A DNA stretch of 64,000 nt, from contig NZ_FNXY01000010.1 of NCBI RefSeq assembly GCF_900108855.1, positions 276,929 through 340,928 of the forward strand. The letters run 5' to 3'. Origin of the DNA: Dyadobacter koreensis. Lineage in GTDB: Bacteria; Bacteroidota; Bacteroidia; Cytophagales; Spirosomataceae. Below the pieces are notes generated by a model that was not told where the DNA came from, did not search any database, and saw only the letters and a list, made by a program, of their open reading frames with translations. The position numbers and the translations under genes were made by a program. Numbering within the stretch: position 1 is the first letter of the stretch; each line of letters starts with the position of its first letter. Positions 33,209-42,352 of this stretch are shown in pieces.

Positions 33209-34558
33209 CTACTTTAAATTGGGACTCTGAAATTCGAGGTTACTCATTCCGGTCTTTATTTCCGGATTGCTCATGAATAGATTCCAGAGTAACTGGCTTC
33301 GGTGATTTTCAATCATAATAATAATTGGCCCCTGATCGATTGCCAGGTACGAAGTTGCAAACCAAGGTTGTTGTAAGGAAAATGCGTCGTAAAATCCATA
33401 ATCTCCCCAGATCTTATCTCCCAGCTTGTAGTAGAAAAATTTTAAAGCTTTCATAGACTCAAGAGGCGTGTATGGGAAAGAAGATAACGCGGCGGTAGGT
33501 GTAATAACTCCTTTATCGCTTGTTGGCGAATTTGCGTTATAACCATCGGGAATATCGCTGGCAGTTAATCCCCAGCAATCCTCACTGTATCCATAATAGT
33601 TGAGGGGATTTGTTTTGCAGTAATTGAAATTGATTAGCGTATGCGTCCGGTTTTGGTCAAAATAATTCGTATGCTTATCGGTTAATTCCGTCGGATTTAA
33701 TCCTAAGAAAGAGTAATGCGCAAAGAACAACGGACCTCCGTATGCACTTCCTAATGGTAACTTCAACCCGTAATAATTATTCCCGTTTACAAAAGAGCCG
33801 TTTCCAGTCCAGCCGTTGTCATAAACAATTTTAGAAATAGGGTGGGTTGGAGAGGAGGCCGCAAGCACATATGTTATCAGGCATTCATTCCAGCCCTTAA
33901 TAGGCAGATTCATATCCCAGCCAAAATTCGGACTCCAATGCCAGTAAAGTACATTTTCATTGTTTTTTCTAAACCAATCCCATTCCACACCATGCCAGAT
34001 GATATTAATATCATTTCTTAAAGAAACTTCCGATGCGTCATTTCCATTAAAATACTGACGTGCCGTTAATAATCCCTGAATCAGAAATGAAGTTTCAACT
34101 AAATCTGCGCCGTCATCTTTGGTACTAAATGGTACAACTGCCCCGGTAGCTCCGTTAAGCCAATGCGGAAAAGCACCATGAAATTTCTGAGCGTTACCTT
34201 TTAAAAACGTTACCATTTTCTGTAATCGCTCCAAACCCTGCGCTCGTGTAATAAATCCTCGTTCGATCGCTACCGGAATTGTCATAATGCCAAAGCCGCT
34301 TCCGCCTGAGGTCACTACGTCTCCGGAAGTATTTCTTTCTCTTGCCAAGCCGCTTACCGGATGTCCAAAATCCCAGAAATATCTAAAAGTTTGTTTTTGC
34401 ACGAGCGTTAATAAGGCTTCATCCGATATCCTGGGAAATTTATCGGTTGAGTCAATTTCGAAAGTGGCCGGCCTGATCGTTTCAGGAGCTTCAACTTTTT
34501 CATTTTTACAACTGAAAGCTGCGAGAAGAAAAAGAAGAATTACATAACAGTTTTTCAC
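33209..34558 (-). CDS. Glucoamylase-like glycoside hydrolase (GH144-type), copy A
   Basis: The 449-residue lipoprotein-type enzyme has the signal peptide MKNCYVILLFLLAAFSC with a likely lipidated Cys17, unlike the neighbouring copy, which has a plain signal peptide. The catalytic domain follows the same order: TFRYFWDFGHPVSGLARER, GFGIMTIPVAIERGF, HWLNGATGAVVPFSTKDDGA with DDGADLVE, YWHWSPNFGWDMNLP and GWNECLITYVLAASSP. Overall similarity to copy B is high across the whole length, indicating tandem duplication. Different anchoring suggests one acts at the cell surface and the other in the periplasm. It follows susD after a 148-bp structured gap. Confidence 0.87.
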   Translation of the reverse strand: MKNCYVILLFLLAAFSCKNEKVEAPETIRPATFEIDSTDKFPRISDEALLTLVQKQTFRYFWDFGHPVSGLARERNTSGDVVTSGGSGFGIMTIPVAIERGFITRAQGLERLQKMVTFLKGNAQKFHGAFPHWLNGATGAVVPFSTKDDGADLVETSFLIQGLLTARQYFNGNDASEVSLRNDINIIWHGVEWDWFRKNNENVLYWHWSPNFGWDMNLPIKGWNECLITYVLAASSPTHPISKIVYDNGWTGNGSFVNGNNYYGLKLPLGSAYGGPLFFAHYSFLGLNPTELTDKHTNYFDQNRTHTLINFNYCKTNPLNYYGYSEDCWGLTASDIPDGYNANSPTSDKGVITPTAALSSFPYTPLESMKALKFFYYKLGDKIWGDYGFYDAFSLQQPWFATSYLAIDQGPIIIMIENHRSQLLWNLFMSNPEIKTGMSNLEFQSPNLK

Positions 34559-34624
34559 GGCAAGCTAATTGGTTAATTATAAGATAAGCGGAGTTGCATA
34601 TGTTTCGGCACTATTGAACACAGA

Positions 34625-34687
34625 CAGCCCGCAGAACGATATTCCGGAATATCAGAAGTCTGATTTCTTTCATCGCCCTGCGGGCTG
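34625..34687 (-). other. Nested hairpins between susD and the GH144-like genes
   Basis: CAGCCCGCAG (34625-34634) and CTGCGGGCTG (34678-34687) form a 10-bp outer stem. Inside are a perfect 16-bp palindrome GATATTCCGGAATATC (34638-34653) and a small TCAGA-AG-TCTGA hairpin (34652-34663). The structure starts 20 bp past the susD stop. It may stabilise the susCD message or attenuate the enzyme genes. Confidence 0.65.
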
Positions 34688-34706
34688 GTATAAATTAAGC
34701 CGGCTT

Positions 34707-36200
34707 TTAGTAGCCGGTATTTTGTGTTAATACGCCACCACTAAGATCAATTTCATTCTGTGGCACTGGCCAAACTTCATTTTTATTCGCCTGCCAACCT
34801 TTTGGTCCAAAGACTTCAGTTCCTCTTCCCTGGCGGATAACGTCAAAATAACGGTCGTACTCCAGCGCCAACTCAGATTGACGTTCACGCCAGATTGCTT
34901 TTTGTAAAGTTGCTTTGTCTGTCGCAGTAACCTTTGGCAAAATTGTTGTACTTGTCCCTCTTGCTCTTGCACGGACAAGTTCAAGTGATGCCAAAGCTTC
35001 GGTTGTTTTGCCAAGTTCATTAGCCGCTTCTGCATTCATTAACAAAACATCGGCGTAGCGGATTACACGAACATTTTGCTGAGCTCCCTCGTTAAATCCC
35101 GATACAAAAAGTTTGAATGGTACATACGATTTCTGATTATACATTGGGTTGTCGCCTGTCGCGGGAATAATGTCGCCATCAGGAGTGGTTTCGCCGCGGA
35201 AAATAATTGTTGCATCTCTTCTTGGGTCACCCGTTTCATAACTTGCAGCCAGTTCTTTTGTAGGTACATTAAAACCCCATCCGCCTCCAACAACACCTCT
35301 TGTTCCCTGCACTTGCGAGTATTGAGAATTCGAAGCGTCCTTGTTTTCTAAAACCAACTCGTTCTGAATTTCAAAAATCGATTCAGGAGCGTTTTCATTT
35401 TTGACTCTGAATAGTTGCTCGTAATTGGCAAAAAGAGAATATTGTCCTGATCCAATAACCTGCGTTGTCAGATCGTAAACCTGTTGCCACTTTTGCTGAT
35501 ACATTGAAACTTTTGCATGTAGTGAAAGTGCAGCACCTTTTGTGGCACGGCCAATATCAGTAGCACCATAAGTAGCAGGAAGAACTGCTGCCGCCTCTGT
35601 CAAATCTTTTTCAATGGCAGCATAAATCTCAGCTTTGGCAGTACGTGGAATATTGTATTCTGCCGTACCTGCCGGAACCGTTAGTCGTAACGGAACATCG
35701 CCGTAAGCACGTACCAATCGGAAGTAGGAATATGCACGTACAAATTTGGCCTCTGCCAGATATCTTTCTTTCAAGGCAGCAGTCATCTCTATTGCCGGAA
35801 CATTATCCAATACCTGATTGGCATAATTGATATTTTCGTATTGCCCTTTCCAGAAATCCGCCAATTGTCCCTCAGTGGATCCAACTGAAAAATTGTCGTA
35901 TGTATTGAAAAAAGTCGCATCGGATGCCGAACTACCTTTCTCGGTTTCATCCGATCCAATACTTTCAATAGCAATCGGTGCAAAAGAAATGTTTGTCCAG
36001 CTCCGAAGGTTCGCGTACATCGCATTAACAGCCTTTGTTGCATCGCCTTCATTTTGCCAGAAAACATCTCCCGATTGTTTTCCCTGAGGATCAGTATCCA
36101 AAAAACTTTCCTGACATGCCAGCGGAAAAAGTGTCAAAGAAGTCAGGCCGGCATACAGCCCGATTCTTCCAAGTCTAGTTTTAAAATTTCTATTTTTCAT
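34707..36200 (-). CDS. RagB/SusD family outer-membrane nutrient-binding lipoprotein (second locus)
   Basis: This SusD-type glycan-capturing lipoprotein has 497 residues from ATG 36200; a start at 36227 would overlap susC by 14 bp. The signal peptide ends at LTSLTLFPLAC with a lipidated Cys, followed by QESFLDTDPQGKQSGDVFWQ. The helical scaffold contains AYSYFRLVRAYGDVPLRL. The C-terminal signature IWRERQSELALEYDRYFDVI and the terminal WPVPQNEIDLSGGVLTQNTGY-type ending are typical. It is paired with the SusC gene 13 bp upstream. The downstream GH144-like enzymes suggest a beta-glucan-derived oligosaccharide ligand. Confidence 0.94.
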   Translation of the reverse strand: MKNRNFKTRLGRIGLYAGLTSLTLFPLACQESFLDTDPQGKQSGDVFWQNEGDATKAVNAMYANLRSWTNISFAPIAIESIGSDETEKGSSASDATFFNTYDNFSVGSTEGQLADFWKGQYENINYANQVLDNVPAIEMTAALKERYLAEAKFVRAYSYFRLVRAYGDVPLRLTVPAGTAEYNIPRTAKAEIYAAIEKDLTEAAAVLPATYGATDIGRATKGAALSLHAKVSMYQQKWQQVYDLTTQVIGSGQYSLFANYEQLFRVKNENAPESIFEIQNELVLENKDASNSQYSQVQGTRGVVGGGWGFNVPTKELAASYETGDPRRDATIIFRGETTPDGDIIPATGDNPMYNQKSYVPFKLFVSGFNEGAQQNVRVIRYADVLLMNAEAANELGKTTEALASLELVRARARGTSTTILPKVTATDKATLQKAIWRERQSELALEYDRYFDVIRQGRGTEVFGPKGWQANKNEVWPVPQNEIDLSGGVLTQNTGY

Positions 36201-36213
36201 ATTCCTGATCGTC

Positions 36214-39200
36214 TTAGAAAGTAACATTTATACCAAAGTTGTAGGTTGCTGACAACGGATATACGTTAGCGTCAATACCTGCCTGCGTTGGTTTATTTTC
36301 GTTTGCCCTAACTTCCGGAGAAAGTCCTTTGTATTTGAAAAAGTTAAGTGCATTCTGAGCGTTTGCATAAATTCTCAATTTTTTCAATTTTAGACGTTCT
36401 GTCACTTTTGCCGGCAAACTGTATCCTAACTGAGCATTTCTAACTCTGAAATAACTTCCGTTTTGAACAAAGAATGAATTCGCGAGATAATTTGATCCAC
36501 CGCCAATGTTAGCAGAAGGGTAAGTATTTGAAGTTCCTTCTCCATGCCAGCGATTGTCGAAATAATCCTTTGTGAAATTTTCATTTCCATAACGCCATCC
36601 AAGGTTTGCATTATAAACATCAACTTTGGCTACACCCTGGAAATCAAGCATCAAATCAAACCATTTATAATTCCAGCTCGTATTGATACCGTAAGTATAC
36701 TTAGGATTTGGATTTCCTATAACCTGACGGTCCAGTCCGGTAATGTTTCCATCCGGAGTTCCATTGGATCCGCTGATATCACGGTATCTGAAATCACCTG
36801 GCTTAGCCGTTTTTTGTGCTGATCCGTCAATTTCTGCTTGATTTTGGAAAATTCCATCAACAACGTATCCGTAAAATGATCCAATCGGATCGCCTACTCG
36901 GGTTCTTGTTGCCAGAGCACCACCTGTCAAACCAACACCTCCGTCATAAATCGGGTTAGCTCCGGTAGATACTGACAGAACTTTGTTATTGTTCATACTT
37001 CCGTTGATACCAATGCTGTATGTCAGATCTTTGCCAATTTCGTCTCTCCATGTAATCGCTGCTTCAAAACCTTTGTTTTCGAAATCGGCCTGGTTACCAA
37101 TAATTTTACCAGAGGCAGTTCCGATTGAAGCGAGTACAGGAATGTCAAAAATCGCGCGTTCGGTCTTTTTGGTATAGTAATCCAGTTCAAAAGACAAGCG
37201 ATTTTTCATCAACGAAGCTTCTAAGCCGATATCAGTTCCTACACCACGTTCCCAAACAGTAACGGGAGGAATAATAGAGTTGATACTCGCACCCGTATTA
37301 ACCGTCCCGCCATAGATTGCAGCAAGGGTACCACCTGTTGCAACCGTCAAGGTAGACAAGTTAGAAGGAACGGATGCGTTACCGATTTTACCCCAGCTTG
37401 CACGTAATTTCAGGTTGTCAAAAACTTTTTGATCACCCATGAACGCTTCGTTACTGATAACCCAGCCAGCACCGACCGATGGGAAATAACCCCAGGCATT
37501 TCCACCCTGATAAAATTTAGATGATCCATCCGCTCTTAAAGAAGCATTGATTAAATAACGATCGGAAAAACCGTAATTGACACGCCCGAAATAGGAGGAA
37601 TACGTTGCCAGATCGCCTTCATCGGTTACGTTACGTCCGTCAACATTTCCTAATGTCAGATATAAATCTCCTTCGCTTGCATAAGGAACGTCACGAGCAG
37701 AGGCCGTTAGCTTGTATGATTGATCGCGTTGTGCGGATTGACCAAGAAGGGCAGTAATAGAGTGTTTGCCGATTTCTTTTGTGTAGGTCAAAGTGTTTTC
37801 AAAAATCCAGTAGCGCGCCTGTGGGCGGGTAAAGGTCAAGAGGCTGTTTGTGTTACGCTGTGCAACCGTAGCAGCATAAACAGGAACGTAAGCTCTCGTT
37901 TCATCCTGCGAATAACGACCGCCCAGACTTGTTTTGAAGGTAAAATCTTTTAGAAAAGACAATTCTGCATAAGCATTTGCAGTCAGAAGTGTCTTCTTTG
38001 TATTCTGATTATAATAATCAAGCGTTACCTGAGGATTGAAGTTTGCACCATCTCCAAGGTTTAATTTAGACGGATCACCATAGGTCCCGTCTGCGTTATA
38101 AACAGAAAGAACAGGCGCCGCTGAGTATAATTGTCTAAAAATTCCACCGGCTTCATCCTGTGACTTGCTGAATGCACCTGTTGCGGTATATCCCACTTTC
38201 AGATTTTTAGCAACCTGGAAATCGTTCTGAAAACGGGCAGTATAACGTTTGAAATTGTTTTTCTCAACTATACCATCCTGTTTCAAATAACCAAGAGAGA
38301 AATTGTAGGTTGATTTTTCTCCGCCACCACTCACAGAAATTTGATGATTCGTTATAAAAGCATCGCGGAGAACTTGCTTGTACCAATCTGTTCCTTCTCC
38401 GTAGCTGGCCGGATTCAAAATATTCTGGCCGCCATTTATTGCGCTTAGCTCATTAATCATCGTGGCATACTCATTTGCGTTCGCCATTTTGATCTGGTTT
38501 GTCACTTTTTGCATTCCGACAAATCCATTATAATCGACCACCGCTTTTCCGGATTTTCCTTTTTTTGTAGTAATTAAAACCACACCGTTTGCAGCACGAA
38601 CACCATAGATAGACTGGCTTGAAGCATCTTTCAGAATATTCATACTTTCGATGTCCGCCGAATTCAGGAAGCTTATATCGTCAAACCAAACTCCGTCAAC
38701 AACATAAAGAGGATTTGGACTACCATAAGCAGTACCTACACCACGTATACGAATCTGAGGTGCCTCACCTGGTTTTCCTGAATTGTTCACCTGTACACCG
38801 GCAACTTTTCCCTGCAAACCACTGACCGCATTTATAGAGGATTGTTTCGAGATCTCTGCACCTTTAATGGAAACTACCGAACCGGTTACGTCGACTTTTC
38901 TTTGCGATCCATATCCTACGACCACAACTTCATTTAGCGCGCGGGCATCCTCCTGAAGTGCGACGTTGATAACGGAGTTAGAGCCAACCGTTATTTCCTG
39001 GGAAGTCATCCCGATCATAGAAATGACCAGAACAGAAGTGGAGGATGGGACTTTAATATTAAAACTACCGTCTGTGTCAGTAGGAACCCCTGTGGTTGTT
39101 CCTTTAAGTAACACACTGGCCCCTGGAAGTCCGGAGCCGTCTGATGCCGAAGTGACCTTACCTGTTATGTTGATTTCCTGCGCGAATGCTAGTGTGGTTA

Positions 39201-39249
39201 CGCACGCAAAAACAATCAACAAGTACAGTGATCGTACATTTGCTTTCAT
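36214..39249 (-). CDS. SusC/RagA TonB-dependent outer-membrane transporter (second locus)
   Basis: The 1011-residue TonB-dependent transporter has a signal peptide (about 1-23, ending CVTTLAFAQ). A CarboxypepD_reg-like domain follows (about 27-105, ITGKVTSASDGSGLPGASVL), then the SusC box LNEVVVVGYGSQRKVDVTGS and the plug (IRIRGVGTAYGSPNPLYVVDG). The barrel ends with aromatic Phe (NFGINVTF). It has no STN domain, unlike the SusC at 15685-19125, so this locus is not controlled by FecR signalling. A full promoter lies 46 bp upstream, and the HTH regulator gene upstream is the likely controller. Confidence 0.95.
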   Translation of the reverse strand: MKANVRSLYLLIVFACVTTLAFAQEINITGKVTSASDGSGLPGASVLLKGTTTGVPTDTDGSFNIKVPSSTSVLVISMIGMTSQEITVGSNSVINVALQEDARALNEVVVVGYGSQRKVDVTGSVVSIKGAEISKQSSINAVSGLQGKVAGVQVNNSGKPGEAPQIRIRGVGTAYGSPNPLYVVDGVWFDDISFLNSADIESMNILKDASSQSIYGVRAANGVVLITTKKGKSGKAVVDYNGFVGMQKVTNQIKMANANEYATMINELSAINGGQNILNPASYGEGTDWYKQVLRDAFITNHQISVSGGGEKSTYNFSLGYLKQDGIVEKNNFKRYTARFQNDFQVAKNLKVGYTATGAFSKSQDEAGGIFRQLYSAAPVLSVYNADGTYGDPSKLNLGDGANFNPQVTLDYYNQNTKKTLLTANAYAELSFLKDFTFKTSLGGRYSQDETRAYVPVYAATVAQRNTNSLLTFTRPQARYWIFENTLTYTKEIGKHSITALLGQSAQRDQSYKLTASARDVPYASEGDLYLTLGNVDGRNVTDEGDLATYSSYFGRVNYGFSDRYLINASLRADGSSKFYQGGNAWGYFPSVGAGWVISNEAFMGDQKVFDNLKLRASWGKIGNASVPSNLSTLTVATGGTLAAIYGGTVNTGASINSIIPPVTVWERGVGTDIGLEASLMKNRLSFELDYYTKKTERAIFDIPVLASIGTASGKIIGNQADFENKGFEAAITWRDEIGKDLTYSIGINGSMNNNKVLSVSTGANPIYDGGVGLTGGALATRTRVGDPIGSFYGYVVDGIFQNQAEIDGSAQKTAKPGDFRYRDISGSNGTPDGNITGLDRQVIGNPNPKYTYGINTSWNYKWFDLMLDFQGVAKVDVYNANLGWRYGNENFTKDYFDNRWHGEGTSNTYPSANIGGGSNYLANSFFVQNGSYFRVRNAQLGYSLPAKVTERLKLKKLRIYANAQNALNFFKYKGLSPEVRANENKPTQAGIDANVYPLSATYNFGINVTF

Positions 39250-39294
39250 TGGTTTCTAGTTAGGTATTGAACTTTAAGAAGATTAAATTGTCTT

Positions 39295-39327
39295 CAAAGC
39301 TAAGTACTAATAGCTACCATTGTCAAA
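39295..39327 (-). promoter_or_regulatory. Promoter TTTG-N21-TAGCTTTG for the second susCD locus
   Basis: On the minus strand the -33 element TTTG (39324-39327) and the -7 element TAGCTTTG (39295-39302) are separated by 21 bp, matching the Bacteroidetes consensus TTTG-N19-21-TAnnTTTG. It is the best promoter in the window. It is placed about 46 bp before the susC start codon, between susC and its regulator. Confidence 0.75.
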
Positions 39328-39415
39328 ATTAGCACTACATCACCACTACATCAATGAGAATAATACAACAAATTATATTATTTAATTGCAAAAATATTGG
39401 TTTTGTCTCATCATT

Positions 39416-42295
39416 TCACACATCCATCATGTATTCGGTTAGGTTGGAATCGTTCTCGAGTTCGAGCTTTTTGCGTAAACGATAGCGTTTAATTTCAATT
39501 CCGCGAACAGAAATTCCGAGAACCGGCGCCATTTCCTTACTCGACAAATTCATTCGAAGGCATGCCGCCAGACGAAGTTCAGAAGGTGATATAGACGGAC
39601 AAATGTTTTTTAACTTTTTGAAAAATTCGTCATGAACTTCATTGAAATTTTCTTCGAACAAAACCCAGTCGTCTTTTCCGGCAACGTTTCTCTCAATACT
39701 GTTCAGTAGCTTCTGGTAATGAATATTGGGTAACTGTTGCCCAAGCTCTTGTTTGACCTGCTGCAGCTCATCCCGGATTTCCTGTAATATTTCATTTTTG
39801 CGAACTACATTTATCGCGACATTGCTTAGCTGCTGACTTTTGTTTTTGATTTCACTTTGAAGATTTTCATTCCGGATCTCAATGATTCTTCTTTCATTTA
39901 TCAGTTTTTGCTGACGTAATTTTTCTTCCTGTTCTTCCAGCAATTTCTGTCGGTGTTTTACCAGACGTTTTTCCTGAAAAATGATAATTCCGGTTAAGAA
40001 AGCAGCTGCGAGGATCACGAAAAGAAGCCTCGCCCAAACCGTTTCATACCAGTAAGGTGCAACCGAAAATTTGTAAGTTGTAACTTCGTCATTTAAACTG
40101 CTCCTAAGTTCGAAGCTATATTGGTCGTGCGATAAATTGGTATATTCAACATAACTCTTATCTGTCCATTCTGACCACTGATCTGAAAGGCCTTTGAGGC
40201 GATATTTAAACTGAACATCCTGACCGAAAATCGGGAGGGCATACGCGATTCGGATCGAACGGACATCAACAGGCAATGTAGTTTCAGCTTTGGTTTCAAA
40301 TACTTCGGTCAGATTTCTTAGGTTATAAACTTTTCTGATGGTCGGAGTCAAAACAGCCGAGGTGTGTGTGTCACTTAATTTTCGATCATACAGTGCGTAA
40401 CCATTATCCAGACAAAAAAAGTAGTATTGGTTTGAAAGCGGAATTATCGTTTCACTATTTCTGACAAGTGATAATTGCAGCGTTTTGGGTTCAGTATTGC
40501 TGTAAAAATTAATCCGGTTCAAATATATTTTAAACCAATCCTGATCTATGCCGGAGCGAATCTTAAATTCGTCATCCTCTTTAACCCCTAGGTTTTTATA
40601 GGGCTGCAGGTTGTTTTCGCTGTCAGGTTGAAAGAAGTTATTTCCTGATCTGATCAACACTTTTCCGCGCCAGGGTGTGATCTCAATGGAAAATTCGCTT
40701 GGAATATCGATTGGCGCTTTGTACTCTTTCCAGGAAATCGCAGAGTCAAGTTTTGCATTTAATTCGATGTGATATAACCCGCGATAAGCGTGGGCTATCC
40801 AAAAAGAACCTTCATTTGTTTGAACAATTTGTTTGGCAGGAATTGGTGGAATTCCTTTGACAGGAAATTGATAAGTCCATTGTCCGGCTTTATCCTTCTT
40901 ATATATGTGAAGGCCTGTGTAAGATCCCTGTAATAAAACCGTGTCGCTTTTTGTGACGACCGGGAGAAATTGCCAGCCACCATTTACCGGTGATATTCTT
41001 TTGATGCCGTTTTTTTCAATGCGGAACGTTGCATCATTGTGGCCGCACAGTAATTGATCGTTTATAACTTTCAAAGTCCAGGTTTGGCCTTCCAGTCCGC
41101 GTATAGGGCGAAAGGGTTCGGATGACATCCACTTTTTAACAAAAACACCATTATTGGACCCTACGTATAAGTTTCCTTTCCAAATGGCTGCTGCATAAGT
41201 TGATCCGAGAGGGTTGTCGTTCGTCTGATATGAAATGACCGGAGAAGCAAGCTTGATAAGGTCAATTCCCTGATCCAGCCCGAGCCATAAATGGTCGTTA
41301 CTGTCTTCAAAGAGGGAGAGTATCGTATTATTTTGTAATCCATTTTCTTTCTTGAAATGGAATCTCAAACTCCCGCTGTTATCAACTACGTATAATCCTT
41401 TTGATATCGAGCCAAAAGCATAACTGCTGTCGGTGCTGAGCACGACCGCCTTATTGATGATGTTTTGTTTTAATTCCTCAGCGAGAGGTATTTTCCATTC
41501 GGTGAATTTCTCATTATCCCAAATGAAAATGCCCTGTTTAGTAGTGGTGACTAAAACCTTGTTTCCCGGAAAAGGCAGGATACTTGAAACCACCGCAGAC
41601 GCAAGAAAACCGGAACCTTTCAGCATCACAAACTTATTTCCGATCAGCTCGTAGAGTCCTTTGTTTAAAAACTGAACATACAATCTGCCTCTGACATTTC
41701 GCATGAACATAAAATTATCCCTTGTTTTAAGCTCGGTGATCTTCTGGCCGTCGTAACGGTATATCCGGGCAAAGGACTGGAAATAAATATCCTTACCATC
41801 TTTCAGAATGTGCCATATTTCTTCCGTCTGTAAACTCTTGAAATTAGCAGCTTTGCTAAGAGAATGATAGATTAACTGCCCCTTTGTCGTTTTTTGCCAA
41901 TATCCAAACTCTGAATAGCCACCAACGTAAATTCTTGAACCTCCGTTTGGCATCGTATCGCACAAAACAGCACGTACGATCTGCCGGTTAGGGAATGGAA
42001 ATAACTTCCAGACAGCACCGTCATATTCAAGCAAACCATCAGAATTAGCCGTATAAATGATGTGATCTTTACTCTGGCCGATTGCCCAGTTTTGATTATG
42101 AGCCTTATAAATCGTGTTCTGGAAATTTACAAGAGGAGGTGTCTCCTGAGCGGACACAGAAGAAAAAAACACAAATAAAAGGAGTAAAACCCCGTTTAAT
42201 TTGTGCTTATGTTTTTTGGTATTATAGTAAAAAGGAGCGATCGAGCCATCTCCTTTTTCCAAAGGGCAAATCATTTTTAGAGTATTTTTTAGCAA
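39416..42295 (-). CDS. Membrane-spanning propeller sensor with C-terminal HTH DNA-binding domain
   Basis: This 959-residue SusR/hybrid-sensor-like regulator lacks a kinase. An N-terminal signal or anchor helix (NGVLLLLFVFFSSVSAQ, about 34-50) precedes a large periplasmic region of Reg_prop-type beta-propeller repeats (about 60-650, e.g. SLFEDSNDHLWLGLDQGIDL). A Y_Y_Y domain follows (about 680-745, FKYRLKGLSDQWSEWT), then a second membrane helix (about 754-773, WARLLFVILAAAFLTGIIIF). A long cytoplasmic coiled coil (about 775-855) leads to a LuxR/GerE-like helix-turn-helix (about 890-940, SPSELRLAACLRMNLSSKEM, LGISVRGIEIKRYRLRKKL). It likely senses glycan pieces in the periplasm and activates the adjacent susCD/GH144-like genes on the same strand. 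Confidence 0.88.
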   Translation of the reverse strand: MLKNTLKMICPLEKGDGSIAPFYYNTKKHKHKLNGVLLLLFVFFSSVSAQETPPLVNFQNTIYKAHNQNWAIGQSKDHIIYTANSDGLLEYDGAVWKLFPFPNRQIVRAVLCDTMPNGGSRIYVGGYSEFGYWQKTTKGQLIYHSLSKAANFKSLQTEEIWHILKDGKDIYFQSFARIYRYDGQKITELKTRDNFMFMRNVRGRLYVQFLNKGLYELIGNKFVMLKGSGFLASAVVSSILPFPGNKVLVTTTKQGIFIWDNEKFTEWKIPLAEELKQNIINKAVVLSTDSSYAFGSISKGLYVVDNSGSLRFHFKKENGLQNNTILSLFEDSNDHLWLGLDQGIDLIKLASPVISYQTNDNPLGSTYAAAIWKGNLYVGSNNGVFVKKWMSSEPFRPIRGLEGQTWTLKVINDQLLCGHNDATFRIEKNGIKRISPVNGGWQFLPVVTKSDTVLLQGSYTGLHIYKKDKAGQWTYQFPVKGIPPIPAKQIVQTNEGSFWIAHAYRGLYHIELNAKLDSAISWKEYKAPIDIPSEFSIEITPWRGKVLIRSGNNFFQPDSENNLQPYKNLGVKEDDEFKIRSGIDQDWFKIYLNRINFYSNTEPKTLQLSLVRNSETIIPLSNQYYFFCLDNGYALYDRKLSDTHTSAVLTPTIRKVYNLRNLTEVFETKAETTLPVDVRSIRIAYALPIFGQDVQFKYRLKGLSDQWSEWTDKSYVEYTNLSHDQYSFELRSSLNDEVTTYKFSVAPYWYETVWARLLFVILAAAFLTGIIIFQEKRLVKHRQKLLEEQEEKLRQQKLINERRIIEIRNENLQSEIKNKSQQLSNVAINVVRKNEILQEIRDELQQVKQELGQQLPNIHYQKLLNSIERNVAGKDDWVLFEENFNEVHDEFFKKLKNICPSISPSELRLAACLRMNLSSKEMAPVLGISVRGIEIKRYRLRKKLELENDSNLTEYMMDV

Positions 42296-42314
42296 CTTTT
42301 AACTAATTTAGGTA

Positions 42315-42333
42315 AGATACGTTATTCGTATCT
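42315..42333. promoter_or_regulatory. Dyad in the divergent regulator/porin gap
   Basis: AGATACG-TTATT-CGTATCT is a perfect 7-bp inverted repeat in the 57-bp gap between the divergent regulator and porin genes. It could be an operator for either gene. No TAnnTTTG element is seen here. Confidence 0.4.
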
Positions 42334-42352
42334 GAAAAAAATAACGCGTGGA

